Source: Bacillota bacterium
GTDB lineage: Bacteria; Bacillota; Negativicutes; Sporomusales; CTSoil-080
Assembly (NCBI GenBank): GCA_017889725.1
Contig: JAGGAE010000026.1
Location: 1 to 59,422, forward strand
DNA length: 59,422 bases
Direction of reading: 5' to 3'
Shown: positions 25,486 to 35,670 of the stretch, piece by piece
How positions within the stretch are numbered: position 1 is the first letter of the stretch
How the letters are laid out: each line of letters starts with the position of its first letter
Notes under the pieces: generated by a model
What the model saw: only the letters and a program-made list of their open reading frames with translations
The model's database searches: none
Told to the model about the DNA's origin: nothing
Program-made: the position numbers and the translations under genes

Positions 25486-26973
25486 TTAATAGTCATGCGA
25501 ACTTAAGTCAACTTCTTTCAACGGTATCAGCTTGGTCTTGTGTGTAATCTTATACCATAAATAAAACGCAGCAATAACCGGTATTCCAATGTAAGTGGCC
25601 ATCGCACCGTTCCAGTCAACAGCCTCCCCGGTAAAAGCTCCATAGTTCTGACCAATCATAACTACGAAACAGAGAAGAAATGCAAATATCGGCCCAAAGG
25701 GAAACCATTTTGCCCGATATTTCAGCGTGCTTACATCTTTCCCTTGGGCATGAAACGCCCGACGAAAACGATAATGACACAATGCAATTCCCAACCACAC
25801 AACAAAGCCGGTCATACCTGATAAATTCAGAAGCCAAGTATAAGCCGTACCTTCACCCACCAGTGAGGTTAAAAAAGCTAAGAACCCAAATACAGTAGTA
25901 ATAATGAGGGCATTAGCCGGTACCCCGCGTTTATTCACACGGGCAAAAATAGACGGGGCTTTCCCCTCTTTTGCCAGCGCATACAGCATTCTGGTGGATG
26001 CATATAACCCTGAATTGCCGCAGGATAACACCGAGGTAAGAATAACCAGATTCATCAGAGACGCCGCTGCCACAAATCCCGCTCTCTCGAATACCAACGT
26101 AAAGGGGCTTACGGCTACACTTTCCACATCCGTCTTAAGCAGATTATCATCGGTGTATGGCAGCAGGAAACCAATAACAATCATTGCGCCAATATAAAAG
26201 AGCAGAATACGCCAAAACACAGTATTAATAGCTTTGGGTACATTTTTTTCCGGATTTTCACTTTCCCCGGCGGCGATTCCCACCAGTTCCGTCCCTTGAA
26301 AAGAAAAAGCGGCAATCATAAAAATACCAATAAGCGATCCTATGCCTCCGACAAACGGAGCCTCACCCGTCGTCCAATTGCTAAAACCTGGTGCTTTCCC
26401 TCCTATCAGCCCAAAGATCATCAAAGCCCCTACAATTAAAAAGATAACCACCAGAGATACTTTAATACCCGCAAACCAATACTCGCTTTCTCCATACGCC
26501 TTTGTTGATAAATAATTCAGTCCGAATATTACCATCAAAAACAGGGCACTCCAGACAATAGCCGGAGTATCCGGAAACCAAAATTTCATAATCAACGCCC
26601 CGGCTACTATTTCGACCGCCAGCGTTATCGCCCAGTTGAGCCAGTAGTTCCAGCCTATAGCAAACCCTAAAGCCGGGTCTACATACCGGGTTGCATAAGT
26701 ACCAAAGGAACCCGATACCGGAAAGTGAGTCGCCATCTCGCCTAAGCTAGTCATAATAAAATATACCATTAGACCGATAACACCATACGCCACCAACGCC
26801 CCGCCAGGTCCTGCGGTACTAACCGATGCGCCGCTGGCAAGAAACAACCCGGTCCCGATCGCACCGCCAATCGCAATCATATTCATGTGCCGTGCCAGCA
26901 AACTACGCTTAAGCTTTTCCTTTTCGGGCAATGCGTCCTGTACCATTTTCCCCTTTTCTAAACCTGTCTCCAT
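25486..26973 (-). CDS. lysP: Lysine-specific permease, LysP-type
   Basis: A 495-aa APC-family transporter with twelve predicted helices. From memory it is close to E. coli LysP along its whole length: MIAIGGAIGTGLFLASGA, then AFSFQGTELVGIAAGESENP, VLSCGNSGLYASTRMLY and FFPFGPIFAFLL-like segments. The gene starts with ATG after AAGGAGG. It lies between the lysine-fermentation operon and a divergent PucR regulator, so its job is lysine import for fermentation. A hairpin with a U-tract lies about 80 bases upstream, in what should be its leader. Confidence 0.9.
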   Translation of the reverse strand: METGLEKGKMVQDALPEKEKLKRSLLARHMNMIAIGGAIGTGLFLASGASVSTAGPGGALVAYGVIGLMVYFIMTSLGEMATHFPVSGSFGTYATRYVDPALGFAIGWNYWLNWAITLAVEIVAGALIMKFWFPDTPAIVWSALFLMVIFGLNYLSTKAYGESEYWFAGIKVSLVVIFLIVGALMIFGLIGGKAPGFSNWTTGEAPFVGGIGSLIGIFMIAAFSFQGTELVGIAAGESENPEKNVPKAINTVFWRILLFYIGAMIVIGFLLPYTDDNLLKTDVESVAVSPFTLVFERAGFVAAASLMNLVILTSVLSCGNSGLYASTRMLYALAKEGKAPSIFARVNKRGVPANALIITTVFGFLAFLTSLVGEGTAYTWLLNLSGMTGFVVWLGIALCHYRFRRAFHAQGKDVSTLKYRAKWFPFGPIFAFLLCFVVMIGQNYGAFTGEAVDWNGAMATYIGIPVIAAFYLWYKITHKTKLIPLKEVDLSSHDY

Positions 26974-27053
26974 TTTATTTCCTCCTTTATTTATCGGGTT
27001 CGCACAACCTACTCCTCATTATTATAAAGCACAAAGGGCGCACATGATAACAA

Positions 27054-27112
27054 AAAAGACAAAGCAATCTGCTATTTCTTTCGAAATAACCGTAAAGACT
27101 GCTTTGTCTTTT
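27054..27112 (-). promoter_or_regulatory. Attenuator-like hairpin in the lysP leader
   Basis: AAAAGACAAAGCA and TGCTTTGTCTTTT form a 13-bp stem, with an inner TATTTC/GAAATA stem. Read on the minus strand it is followed by TTTTTTG. No minus-strand gene lies upstream, so it is placed to stop lysP transcription early. Confidence 0.5.
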
Positions 27113-27402
27113 ATGTAAAAAGTGCAAAATGTATTATCTTTGAATGTACTATATCATAGGGGGAAAGATTTATCACTCTCCATCGTGTACAAAATTCGAC
27201 CGCTAAAAATATACGTGATGTATAACTTTGTCTGTCGAAAGCTAGCAGTGCTCCCCTTATTACCATTTACCCCCGCCTCTATGATTTTTTATTTACAGGA
27301 AAAAACTCTTTTTGCTAGAAAGGTATTATATCCAAAAGTACCAGTCTACTATATTGCCGGTATTTATAAGAATTATACCTAGGGGACAAGGAGCTTTTTT
27401 CT
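27113..27402. other. lysP-pucR intergenic region with a long-range stem
   Basis: This non-coding 290 bp contains ATAGGGGGAAAGAT (27156-27169), which can pair with ATTTACCCCCGCCTCTAT (27265-27282) and close a loop of about 95 bases. The palindrome TATACGTGATGTATAA lies at 27210-27225. Promoters of both lysP and pucR should be here; I could not place them with confidence. Confidence 0.45.
27210..27225. promoter_or_regulatory. Palindrome between lysP and pucR, candidate PucR operator
   Basis: TATACG-TGAT-G-TATAA is an imperfect palindrome that resembles the site at 25351-25367 before kdd (about 12 of 16 positions agree with its complement). A shared site would put import and catabolism under one regulator. 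Confidence 0.4.
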
Positions 27403-29091
27403 ATGAGTATTAATGTACATGATGCGATGAATTTGTCCGTTTTTCGGGATTGTGAGCTTCTGGCCGGCACTCACGGAATGGATAACATCATATATTGGGT
27501 AAATATTCTCGAATTATTGGATGATGTAAGCTTATTGCATGAAGGAGACCTTTTAATTACCTCTGCCTTCAATTTAGAAAACGATCCCCAAACCATGGAC
27601 AACCTGATTCCCTATTTATCTGATATCCGCCTTGCCGCCATCGCTATTCAGACAGGTTACTATCTGGACGAAATACCACAAAAAATAATTGACCAATGCA
27701 ATCATTACAATCTGCCCCTAATTCGCTTACCCAAATCTGCCAGTTTCAGTGAAATAACCAAAGCCGTGCTAAAACAAGTTATTAACAAACAAATTATCAT
27801 GCTCGAATACGCCCAGCAAGTTAACGCCCAATTTACTCAGGTAATACTGGAAAGCAGCGGATTATCAAAAATTGCCCGGGTACTTTCGGAAATCATACAT
27901 TGCCCTGTCCGGATTTTAGATAACGATTTTAACCTATTATCATTCCATGGCATGGAGGAAAATTCCTGTTTAATTCTTCCTGAACAATTACAGGAAGAAT
28001 ATCTCTATTTGAAAAAAAATAATCTCTTCGATTGTTGCCATAGCCGCGGACCTATTACTATCTCCTGCTCGGAAAATCCCGATGTACCGTTTCAGTGGAT
28101 TGCTCCTTTGAACGCAGGCAATAAAATATTAGGATATGTAACCGCTGTTCCCATAGAAACCAACCTTTCTGAAATAGATTTATGCGCTTTCTCCTCCGCG
28201 GCTACCGTCAGCGCACTGGAAATGATTAAAGAAATGGCAATTCTCGAAACAGAACAAAAAATCAGCGGCGATTTTCTTAGCGATCTCATCGAGGGAAATA
28301 ATCAATCCCGCCCACGTCTATATCGTCAAGCCCAACATCTTGGCTTTAACAAAAATATGAACTATACTGCACTCGTTATCAGCATTGATAATTTTGCCTC
28401 CCTGAACGATTCAAAAACCGACTACGAAATACAGGAAACCAAGCGAAGGCTCTTCTCCTTATTGTATTTCCATACTTGTACCCAAACGCAGCATCGGATC
28501 GTGTTAAGTCAGCAAAACGATTATTTCACTCTGCTTTTGCAAGTAGCTCCCCAGCACAGTACCCAGGATATAGAGAAAATCGCCCGCACCCTCCAAGAAA
28601 AAACCACCGCCAAAATGGATCTTTCCATTTCCATAGGGATAGGCAAAAGCTACCCTGACTTATTTCAGGTCCCGGAAAGCTTCCGTGAGGCAACGCAAGC
28701 ATTACAAATGGGTAAGGTGTTGCACAAAAAGAGTAGTATTATCAGCTATGAACAGCTAGGTATCTACAGCCTGTTACTGGGTTCAAACAATCTCACCGAA
28801 CTACGAAAATTTTACAACACCACCATAGGCTTATTAGCCACCCACGATGCCCAGCATAAGGCGGAGTTGGTTAAAACACTGGATTATTTTATCAAAAACA
28901 ACGGCGAACTCCAGCGAACGGCAGACGCCCTTTTTATCCATCGCCATACACTTAAATATCGCATGCAGAGAATCCACGAAATATCTAAGTGCAACCCTTA
29001 CTCCTATCAGGATCGCTTCCATCTTCAACTTGGCCTGATCATCGCCAACCTGCTTGCATCAACCGACAAAACAGAGGATACTATTCACTAA
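27403..29091 (+). CDS. PucR-family transcriptional regulator
   Basis: The protein is 562 aa. The N-terminal PucR domain (about 1-125) opens MSINVHDAMNLSVF and contains LLDDVSLLHEGDLLITSAF. A middle GGDEF-like or sensor region follows. The C-terminal helix-turn-helix reads GELQRTADALFIHRHTLKYRMQRI (about 510-540), typical of the PucR C-terminal domain. PucR regulators activate catabolic genes for nitrogen compounds in response to the substrate. It is divergent from lysP, next to the lysine-fermentation operon, so I infer that it controls both. AAGGAG lies nine bases before the ATG. Confidence 0.88.
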   Translation: MSINVHDAMNLSVFRDCELLAGTHGMDNIIYWVNILELLDDVSLLHEGDLLITSAFNLENDPQTMDNLIPYLSDIRLAAIAIQTGYYLDEIPQKIIDQCNHYNLPLIRLPKSASFSEITKAVLKQVINKQIIMLEYAQQVNAQFTQVILESSGLSKIARVLSEIIHCPVRILDNDFNLLSFHGMEENSCLILPEQLQEEYLYLKKNNLFDCCHSRGPITISCSENPDVPFQWIAPLNAGNKILGYVTAVPIETNLSEIDLCAFSSAATVSALEMIKEMAILETEQKISGDFLSDLIEGNNQSRPRLYRQAQHLGFNKNMNYTALVISIDNFASLNDSKTDYEIQETKRRLFSLLYFHTCTQTQHRIVLSQQNDYFTLLLQVAPQHSTQDIEKIARTLQEKTTAKMDLSISIGIGKSYPDLFQVPESFREATQALQMGKVLHKKSSIISYEQLGIYSLLLGSNNLTELRKFYNTTIGLLATHDAQHKAELVKTLDYFIKNNGELQRTADALFIHRHTLKYRMQRIHEISKCNPYSYQDRFHLQLGLIIANLLASTDKTEDTIH

Positions 29092-29122
29092 TGTACCGCT
29101 CCGTGAAAAACGTCCATTGCCA

Positions 29123-29165
29123 GTAAAGCCTCCTATTGTAGGATAACTACAATAGGAGGCTTTAC
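29123..29165. terminator. Perfect 19-bp inverted repeat after pucR
   Basis: GTAAAGCCTCCTATTGTAG and its exact complement flank a five-base loop, 32 bases after the pucR stop. The stem is strong but lacks a U-tract on either side, so it may stabilise the 3' end or act as a protein site. Confidence 0.5.
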
Positions 29166-29301
29166 GCATGTCAAGAAAATATACTCGCAGTGAAATAATG
29201 GAGAAAAGTGGAAAAAAGAGGATATTTGTAATTTTTTATCGAATGAAATAGCATATGCAAACGATCTTTTTCCAATATTTTTCTTCTTAGGAGGGGTAAT
29301 C

Positions 29302-31080
29302 ATGCTACTCAATTCCATTAAGTACAAAATTGTATGCGCTATGATTCTAACAGGAATAATTGGGGCTCTCGTGGTCGGCGGCTATAATATCTACCGGAAT
29401 ATAGAAGATAACAATAAGGAAATAGAGCAATACCGCAATACTTTATATCAAAATTTCGACCGTAATATGAAATCACAAGTAGAACTTGCCGTAAGTTTAA
29501 CGCAAGGCATTTATGAACAGCAGCAAAAAGGATTCTTGACGGAAGTCGATGCCAAAAAAAGAGCTGCCGATATAATTAGAACTCTTCGTTTTGATAATGG
29601 CAATTACTTGTGGATTGATACTACAGAAGGAATTAATGTGGTTCTTTTGGGACGGGATCAGGAAGGAAAATCCCGCTATGACGCAAAAGATTCCCAAGGC
29701 TTTGCTTTTATTCAGGGTTTGATTTCTAACGGTATGAATCCGGGCGGCGGTTATACCGACTATTGGTTTCCTAAACCTAACCAAACCGAGCCACTTCCTA
29801 AACGGGCCTATACCTTGCTTTTCCAGCCTTATAAATGGGTTATCGGAACCGGAAATTGGACCGATGACATGGATGCCTTGGTAGCTCAAAGAGCGCAAGA
29901 ACTCTCCTCTCAATTGCGAGTCAAAATTATGATAGGACTTCTATTTTTACTGCTTAGTATTGTTTTATCCGCTTTGTTGGCTTTGTATTTAGGCACTTCC
30001 CTTTCCCGTCCCATGCTTAAAGTCAAAGACCATATTATCGGCATGTCGGAAGGTAATTTTACTACAGATATTGAGCCTTCCTTTTTAAAACAAAGGGATG
30101 AGTTCGGCACAATTGCGCAAGCCCTTGACCGGCTAAATAAAAACATGCGTAATATTGTAAGTAATATTATGCGTTCATCCGAACAAGTGGCCGCGTCTTC
30201 CGAACAACTTACCTCCAGCGCGGAACAGACTGCCCAGGCAGCTACTCAAGTAGCCGGTGTTATTACGGTGGTGGCCCAAGGCGCCCAAAAGCAACTGAAA
30301 ACCGTTGAAGACACTGTTTCGGTGGTAGAAAATATGTCGAATAGACTACAAGAGATTTCAACTAATGCGGAAACCGTATCCGATACTTCAAAACAATCGG
30401 CTGAAGCAGCGCAAGACGGCGGCACGGCACTGAAAAAAGCCATTGGTCAAATGGATCATATTAAAGATACTGTGACAAAGTCGGCTTCACTAGTACGCAA
30501 ACTCGGCGAACAGTCTATACAAATCGGTCAAATCGTAGATATCATTTCCGGCATTGCTAGCCAGACCAACCTATTGGCACTTAATGCAGCGATTGAGGCG
30601 GCGCGGGCCGGGGAGCAGGGCCGGGGATTTGCTGTGGTGGCTGAAGAAGTTAGAAAGCTTGCCGAACAGTCACAGGAGGCAGCAAAACAAATTGCCACTC
30701 TAATTGCAGAAATCCAAAGTGATACCGACAGTGCCGTTATCGCTATGAACGAAGGCACGGAAGAGGTGCAAATCGGAACTGAGGTTGTAGACAACGCCGG
30801 CAAAAGTTTTGAGCAAATTTTCAACGCCATACAAACGGTGTCCAATCAGATGATTGCTATTTCCAAAGCCATTAAGGACATGTCAGGAGACAGCCATCAA
30901 ATTGTTGAAACGATACGCAAAATCGATATGATAAGTAAAGATACTTCGGCTCAATCCCAAACAGTATCTGCTGCCTCAGAAGAGCAAGCAGCCACGACGG
31001 AAGAAATAGCCGCGACAAGTACGACTCTCGCGAAGATGGCAGAGGAACTAATGACAGCGGTTAATGGATTTAAAATTTAG
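29302..31080 (+). CDS. Methyl-accepting chemotaxis protein with single Cache domain
   Basis: A 592-aa chemoreceptor. Membrane helix one is at about 10-30. A periplasmic single Cache domain follows (about 40-200), containing NGNYLWIDT and [12 protein letters not shown], a pattern seen in sCache_2 domains that bind small organic acids. Membrane helix two lies at about 208-232, then a HAMP domain to about 285. The C-terminal signalling domain has the hairpin tip [20 protein letters not shown]. The start follows AGGAGGGG. No chemotaxis genes adjoin it; it has its own terminator. Ligand unknown. Confidence 0.93.
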   Translation: MLLNSIKYKIVCAMILTGIIGALVVGGYNIYRNIEDNNKEIEQYRNTLYQNFDRNMKSQVELAVSLTQGIYEQQQKGFLTEVDAKKRAADIIRTLRFDNGNYLWIDTTEGINVVLLGRDQEGKSRYDAKDSQGFAFIQGLISNGMNPGGGYTDYWFPKPNQTEPLPKRAYTLLFQPYKWVIGTGNWTDDMDALVAQRAQELSSQLRVKIMIGLLFLLLSIVLSALLALYLGTSLSRPMLKVKDHIIGMSEGNFTTDIEPSFLKQRDEFGTIAQALDRLNKNMRNIVSNIMRSSEQVAASSEQLTSSAEQTAQAATQVAGVITVVAQGAQKQLKTVEDTVSVVENMSNRLQEISTNAETVSDTSKQSAEAAQDGGTALKKAIGQMDHIKDTVTKSASLVRKLGEQSIQIGQIVDIISGIASQTNLLALNAAIEAARAGEQGRGFAVVAEEVRKLAEQSQEAAKQIATLIAEIQSDTDSAVIAMNEGTEEVQIGTEVVDNAGKSFEQIFNAIQTVSNQMIAISKAIKDMSGDSHQIVETIRKIDMISKDTSAQSQTVSAASEEQAATTEEIAATSTTLAKMAEELMTAVNGFKI

Positions 31081-31111
31081 CAAATTGGACACCCCCATTT
31101 ATACAATAACT

Positions 31112-31156
31112 AAGAAATGCAGGAACGGGCAAATACCCGTCTCCTGCATTTCTTCA
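31112..31156 (+). terminator. Intrinsic terminator of the chemoreceptor gene
   Basis: AAGAAATGCAGGA, then ACGGG, pair with CCCGT and CTCCTGCATTTCTT around CAAATA. The run TTTCTTCATTT follows. Confidence 0.75.
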
Positions 31157-31286
31157 TTTATACAACAGTAACATTAAGCTTTTCTCCAAGTACGGCTGTA
31201 TCCACTAACAGCATTTTCCTTATACAAAAAACAGGGAGACTGGCGTTTCTTATCGAATACAGAAACATATTATGTAAAGAAATGAG

Positions 31287-32168
31287 GTGTTCGGAGTAAA
31301 ACATCTACACCGGAGTTACCTCTGCCTGTTACTTCTATTACTTTTCCCCCATCTGGTTTTTGCCTCCGAGATTAGCTTTGGCGTCTGGCAAACTACAGGC
31401 TCACAAATGTGGCGTATTACTTTTCCTCTTGGTTCTAACCAGGGCGCGTCCGAACTATTTTACCCGAATTCCGGGACATATCTTACCAGCCGGTATACAA
31501 GTCGTGTCAGCGATACCACAACCCTGCACCTGGAAGTTGGCTTAAACAGTACAATAAAGCAGGCTACCGGATCGGATTCAGACTGGGATTACAGTCAAAC
31601 CTCCAACCTTTGGTACTATGGTACTTTTACCGCTGGCGGAAAGAGCGGTTATTTCCATATCGACTGGGAAAAACCGCTCAATCGCACCTGTACCGTCAAT
31701 TATGGCTATAGTTACAACCGTAATTCTTTCACCATGACCCACGGTACCTACTATATAGAAAACTATATTGTTGATAATCCACCTGCCCTATTATCCAATT
31801 TAGCTTCCTCCTATACCATCAGCTACCAGGGTCCGCACATAGGAATCAGCACTAAAAGGAAGTTGTCACCTTCGGTTTCCCTAGACGGCACGATTACCGT
31901 TACTCCCGTTGCCTTGGTTCAAGGTCATGGCTGGTGGAATCTACGCAGTCTTACTTTCGTTCATACTGGCGCCGGCCAGATGTGGGATGCATCTCTGGGC
32001 ATTAACTATGCGCCGCAGTCTTCCAGCCGTTTTAATTTGGTTGCCGGTTACCGATGGCAATATTCTTTTTTGTACCAAGGCGTTGAAGACACTAGTTCCT
32101 CCATCACGTGGGATAAAGCCGTTAGTAATCAGCACGGATTCTATCTAACAAGCCGCTTCAAGTTCTAA
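31287..32168 (+). CDS. Outer-membrane beta-barrel protein, unknown type
   Basis: The protein is 293 aa. A signal peptide covers residues 1-26 (LCLLLLLLFPHLVFAS). The mature part is rich in alternating aromatic and polar residues (TSRYTSRVSDTTTLHLEVG, YFHIDWEKPL, AGYRWQYSFLY). It ends YLTSRFKF, with a terminal Phe as in outer-membrane barrels. Size and pattern suggest 8-12 strands, possibly omptin-like or a small porin, but I cannot name a family. The GTG start has only a weak upstream site (AAAGAAATGAG). It supports a diderm envelope for this organism. It stands between the chemoreceptor and TerC genes. Confidence 0.7.
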   Translation: MFGVKHLHRSYLCLLLLLLFPHLVFASEISFGVWQTTGSQMWRITFPLGSNQGASELFYPNSGTYLTSRYTSRVSDTTTLHLEVGLNSTIKQATGSDSDWDYSQTSNLWYYGTFTAGGKSGYFHIDWEKPLNRTCTVNYGYSYNRNSFTMTHGTYYIENYIVDNPPALLSNLASSYTISYQGPHIGISTKRKLSPSVSLDGTITVTPVALVQGHGWWNLRSLTFVHTGAGQMWDASLGINYAPQSSSRFNLVAGYRWQYSFLYQGVEDTSSSITWDKAVSNQHGFYLTSRFKF

Positions 32169-32200
32169 ATGTCATACTCGAACAAGGTTTTATCAAACAC

Positions 32201-32866
32201 TTAGTCCCGCCGAATTAAGTTATGATTCTTCTGCATTAGCCCGATAAGAACAATCAACGAGGCAAACAAACTGGGAATAGCCCAGCGAAACACAGGGTAA
32301 AGTGCAACATAGAGAATAGCAGCCGGATCAGCTACGGCCATTTTACCAGCGGTCCAGCCAAGAAAAGCCGCACCAAAAAGTATGACCACCGGCCATCTCT
32401 CCATAATTTCGCCAATTAATTTACTTCCCCATATAACTATAGGAATGCTCATACCAAGCCCTATTAATAAAACTACGATGTTCCCGCCGGCAACTCCGGC
32501 AATTGCCAAAACATTGTCGACACTCATAACAAGGTCCGCCATTAAAATGGCTTTGACTGCACCCCATAGATTTTGTGCGGAATGTACGTCCATAGGCTTA
32601 TGGTTCTCTTCCACCACCAGTTTCAGAGATAGTCCAAAGAGCAGCACCCCGCCCACCAACTGAATATAGGGATACGTAAGTAAAACAGCGGCGGTCAGCG
32701 TAAGAATTATCCTCATCCCAATCGCGCCCGCGGCCCCCCACATTGCCGCAACCCTCCGCTCGCTCTGAGGCAAGCGCTGACTGGCCAAGGCGATTACTAA
32801 TGCGTTGTCCCCGCTTAACAGTAGATTGACGCCAATCACACTGCTAAGCATTGTAAAATACTCCAT
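32201..32866 (-). CDS. TerC-family membrane protein (YjbE-type), putative Mn exporter
   Basis: A 221-aa protein with about seven membrane helices. The two TerC signature blocks are VNLLLSGDNALVIALA (about 14-29) and LMADLVMSVDNVLAIAG (about 108-124), each with an Asp-Asn pair in the membrane that should bind a metal. Members of this subgroup export manganese or load metals onto secreted proteins. The start follows GGTGG by four bases. I looked for a yybP-ykoY manganese riboswitch upstream and saw none. It is separated from copA by a strong hairpin. Confidence 0.85.
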   Translation of the reverse strand: MEYFTMLSSVIGVNLLLSGDNALVIALASQRLPQSERRVAAMWGAAGAIGMRIILTLTAAVLLTYPYIQLVGGVLLFGLSLKLVVEENHKPMDVHSAQNLWGAVKAILMADLVMSVDNVLAIAGVAGGNIVVLLIGLGMSIPIVIWGSKLIGEIMERWPVVILFGAAFLGWTAGKMAVADPAAILYVALYPVFRWAIPSLFASLIVLIGLMQKNHNLIRRD

Positions 32867-32895
32867 AATACCACCTGCCCTAACGCCTGTAGTGT

Positions 32896-32943
32896 GACAT
32901 AAGAAAAAACTATCGCATGAATGCGATAGTTTTTTCTTATGTC
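32896..32943. terminator. Terminator after the csoR-copA operon
   Basis: GACATAAGAAAAAACTATCGCAT and its exact complement flank a two-base loop, a 23-bp perfect stem. The T-run within the stem gives a U-tract in both directions. It lies 59 bases after copA. Confidence 0.8.
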
Positions 32944-33001
32944 ATCTATATTATTGCCGGGAAATGTTTACACCATGTCTGGTATTCTTTGTCTAGGCCG
33001 C

Positions 33002-35182
33002 TTATATTCTCAACTTACGCAACCGAAGCGCGTTTAATACAACCGAAACCGAGCTAAAGGCCATAGCTCCACCAGCGACAACCGGGGATAGCAATCCAGC
33101 CGCAGCCACAGGTATGCCCACAACGTTATAGACCAACGCCCAAAATAAATTTTGTTTTATATTTTTCATAGTAGCCCTGCTGATTTTTATTGCCGAAACA
33201 AGGCCTCCCAAATCTCCTCCGATTAAGGTGACGTCGGCGGCCGCTATCGCGACATCCGTTCCTGTTCCCATCGCCAATCCCACATCAGCGGCTGCCAATG
33301 CTGGGGCGTCGTTAATTCCGTCTCCGGCCATCGCTACTACCTTGCCATTTTGAATAAGTTGCTTTACTTTTTGCACCTTGTCTTCGGGAAGCACTTCGGC
33401 CATCACATTCTCAATACCCACTTGCTTGGCAACTGTTTGGGCCGTGCGGATATTGTCTCCGGTAATCATCCATATTTCCAAGCCCATTTGCTGTAGTTCG
33501 TCAACCGCCTGCCGTGCGTTTTTCTTTACGGTATCGGCTACCGCTAAAAAGCCGACAAGAGTTTTGCCAATGGCTATCAGCATGACTGTTTTTCCTTCTG
33601 CTTCCAAAGCTTCAAGTTGACTGGCTTCTATACCGCTCAATACACTGCGTTCTTCCATTAGCCTTCGTGTGCCAATTATTACCGATTTTCCCAAAACCGT
33701 AGCCGTTACTCCTGCCCCCGCAACAACTGCAAAATCGGTTACAGTACCACCCAATCCAATCCCACGGTTGATGGCTCCCTCAACAATAGCTTGAGCCAAT
33801 GGATGTTCGGAATACTTTTCCGCCACTGCCGCCAATTGAAGAATTTCAGTGGTGCTGTATGCGCCGTCGATAACAATTACATCGGTAAGCACCGGCTTTC
33901 CACAAGTTATGGTACCTGTCTTATCCAATACCACGGCCGTAAGCTTGTGCGCTTTTTCTAATTGCGCTCCACCCTTAAACAAAATCCCCAATTCCGCTCC
34001 CCGGCCTGTCCCTACCATAATAGAAGTCGGAGTCGCCAACCCAAGAGCGCAGGGGCAGGCAATAACCAGAACAGCGGTAGCATTAAGCAGAGCCTGTTCC
34101 ACATTCCCCTCAGCCAGCCAAAAGTACCACAGACCAAACGTTAGAGCCGCAAAAACCACCACTGCCGGTACAAAATAAGCAGCTACCGCATCGGCAACCC
34201 GTTGAATGGGTGCCTTTGATCCCTGGGCGTCTTCCACCGCTTTAATGATTTGGGCCAGCACCGTATCTTTTCCGACTTTGGAAGCCAGCATTTTAAACAT
34301 GCCGTTCTTGTTAATAGTCGCACCAATAACTTGGTCACCGGCCCCTTTATCTATCGGAATGCTTTCACCGGTAAGCATGGATTCGTCCACTGCCGAGCTG
34401 CCTTGGATAACCACCCCGTCCACCGGGATTTTTTCACCCGGCCGGACAATCAGCGTGTCATTTACTATGACCTCCTCAAGAGGAATATCCGCCTCCACAC
34501 CGTCCCTTATTACTCGTGCCGTTTTAGCCTCAAGGCTGAGTAGCGCGCGAATGGCATCTGTGGTTCGGCCCCGTGAAACACCTTCCAGCAGTCGTCCCAG
34601 TAAAACTAAGGTAATCACCAGAGCTGCCGATTCATAATACACCATACCTTTTCCAAAAACAGTATGGTAAAAACTGAAAAGATAAGCCGCACTGGTTCCT
34701 AACGCTACCAGCACCGACATATTGGCACCGCCGCTTTTCAAAGATAAAAAAGCGTCACGATAAAACTGATATCCGGCAACAAACTGTACCGGAGTTGCTA
34801 ATACGAGTTGAAAATAGGCGTTATGCATAAACGCAAGGATAGCCCCGTGCCCTCCTATATAGTCGCCCAGCATTCCCGCCACCAGCGGCAACGAAAACAT
34901 CACCGCCAAAAAGAGCGTCCCTTTTAATTGCCGCAGACCTTCCTCATCGCCCTTACTCGCAACGGCTCGCGAGTTTTCATCAAGCAAAGTGGCTGAATAA
35001 CCGGTAGCACTGACAACTGCCGCAATTTCTTCTGCCGCCACTTCGGTTTCAACGGTTAACTTGGCCAGCGCAAAATTTACATTCGCCCTCCTAACGCCAG
35101 GATGTTCCGCTACTGCTTTCTCTAATCTGGCTGCGCACGCCGCACAGCTCATGCCACTAATCTTATAAGTAAGGGTCAACAT
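33002..35182 (-). CDS. copA: Copper-exporting P1B-type ATPase
   Basis: A 726-aa inner-membrane pump that exports Cu(I). One N-terminal heavy-metal domain carries GMSCAAC (Cys13 and Cys16). Eight membrane helices include the copper-binding CPC in [13 protein letters not shown]. The phosphorylation site DKTGTIT, the [10 protein letters not shown] hinge and the HP dipeptide in SEHPLAQA are all present. Everything needed for activity is intact. It follows csoR by 11 bp, and a canonical copper operator precedes csoR, so it should be induced by copper. Confidence 0.95.
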   Translation of the reverse strand: MLTLTYKISGMSCAACAARLEKAVAEHPGVRRANVNFALAKLTVETEVAAEEIAAVVSATGYSATLLDENSRAVASKGDEEGLRQLKGTLFLAVMFSLPLVAGMLGDYIGGHGAILAFMHNAYFQLVLATPVQFVAGYQFYRDAFLSLKSGGANMSVLVALGTSAAYLFSFYHTVFGKGMVYYESAALVITLVLLGRLLEGVSRGRTTDAIRALLSLEAKTARVIRDGVEADIPLEEVIVNDTLIVRPGEKIPVDGVVIQGSSAVDESMLTGESIPIDKGAGDQVIGATINKNGMFKMLASKVGKDTVLAQIIKAVEDAQGSKAPIQRVADAVAAYFVPAVVVFAALTFGLWYFWLAEGNVEQALLNATAVLVIACPCALGLATPTSIMVGTGRGAELGILFKGGAQLEKAHKLTAVVLDKTGTITCGKPVLTDVIVIDGAYSTTEILQLAAVAEKYSEHPLAQAIVEGAINRGIGLGGTVTDFAVVAGAGVTATVLGKSVIIGTRRLMEERSVLSGIEASQLEALEAEGKTVMLIAIGKTLVGFLAVADTVKKNARQAVDELQQMGLEIWMITGDNIRTAQTVAKQVGIENVMAEVLPEDKVQKVKQLIQNGKVVAMAGDGINDAPALAAADVGLAMGTGTDVAIAAADVTLIGGDLGGLVSAIKISRATMKNIKQNLFWALVYNVVGIPVAAAGLLSPVVAGGAMAFSSVSVVLNALRLRKLRI

Positions 35183-35193
35183 ACAACTCCCCC

Positions 35194-35463
35194 CTATTTC
35201 ACAAAATTTCTAACCGAAGCTAACATCTCTTCAATCACACTGGCATCCCCCTGCTCAATCGCCTGAACCACACATCCTTTCGCATGGTTTTCAAGGATCG
35301 CTAGTCCTACCTGCGTCAAAGCGGCCCGCGCCGCCTGTACCTGGGTTAATATATCAATACAATAGCGGTCTTCCTCTACCATGCGCTGCACCCCCCGCAC
35401 CTGTCCTTCGATACGTTTAATTTTATTAATCAAGTCGCGCTGCTCTTTTTCAGTTCGTCTCAT
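35194..35463 (-). CDS. csoR: Copper-sensing repressor CsoR
   Basis: An 89-aa all-helical repressor. The Cu(I) ligands Cys35, His60 and Cys64 (in DRYC and ENHAKGC) are the complete copper-sensor set. In the absence of copper it should bind the palindrome just upstream and shut down csoR-copA. The start follows GGAGGGG. The second CsoR-family protein in this window, at 10750-11022, has Asn in place of His and probably senses something else. Confidence 0.93.
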   Translation of the reverse strand: MRRTEKEQRDLINKIKRIEGQVRGVQRMVEEDRYCIDILTQVQAARAALTQVGLAILENHAKGCVVQAIEQGDASVIEEMLASVRNFVK

Positions 35464-35474
35464 ATTTCCCCTCC

Positions 35475-35498
35475 AATACCATACCCCCGTATGGTATT
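35475..35498. promoter_or_regulatory. CsoR operator
   Basis: AATACCATAC-CCCC-GTATGGTATT is a perfect 10-bp palindrome around a G/C core, 12 bases before csoR. The form matches known CsoR operators (TACCATA-GGGG-TATGGTA type). Confidence 0.8.
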
Positions 35499-35670
35499 TT
35501 AATCATATCAAACCATAAGCTCATTGTCAAATGTAACACTATTTGTACAGCAAGTCGTAGTATGCTTTATTTGTATCTCCTTCCTGAAAACGGAAGGTAT
35601 TTTGACAATAGGCGTCAAATTATGCTTTATAAGGTATTTTTGTACCTGCCATTCTGTTTTGGAGGTTAGC

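Noticed and set aside
27130-27300. Possible lysine riboswitch upstream of lysP
   Set aside because: AGAGG and AAGGGGAGC pieces occur on the minus strand, but the spacing, the closing helix and the GGAGGGCTATCTC-type end are missing. It is too short for the known class.
29302-31080. Chemoreceptor as part of the lysine regulon
   Set aside because: It lies beyond pucR with its own ribosome binding site and terminator; nothing in the Cache domain points to lysine.
32867-33000. Manganese riboswitch (yybP-ykoY) before the TerC gene
   Set aside because: The gap contains only the copA-side terminator and a short spacer; no characteristic loop motifs are seen.
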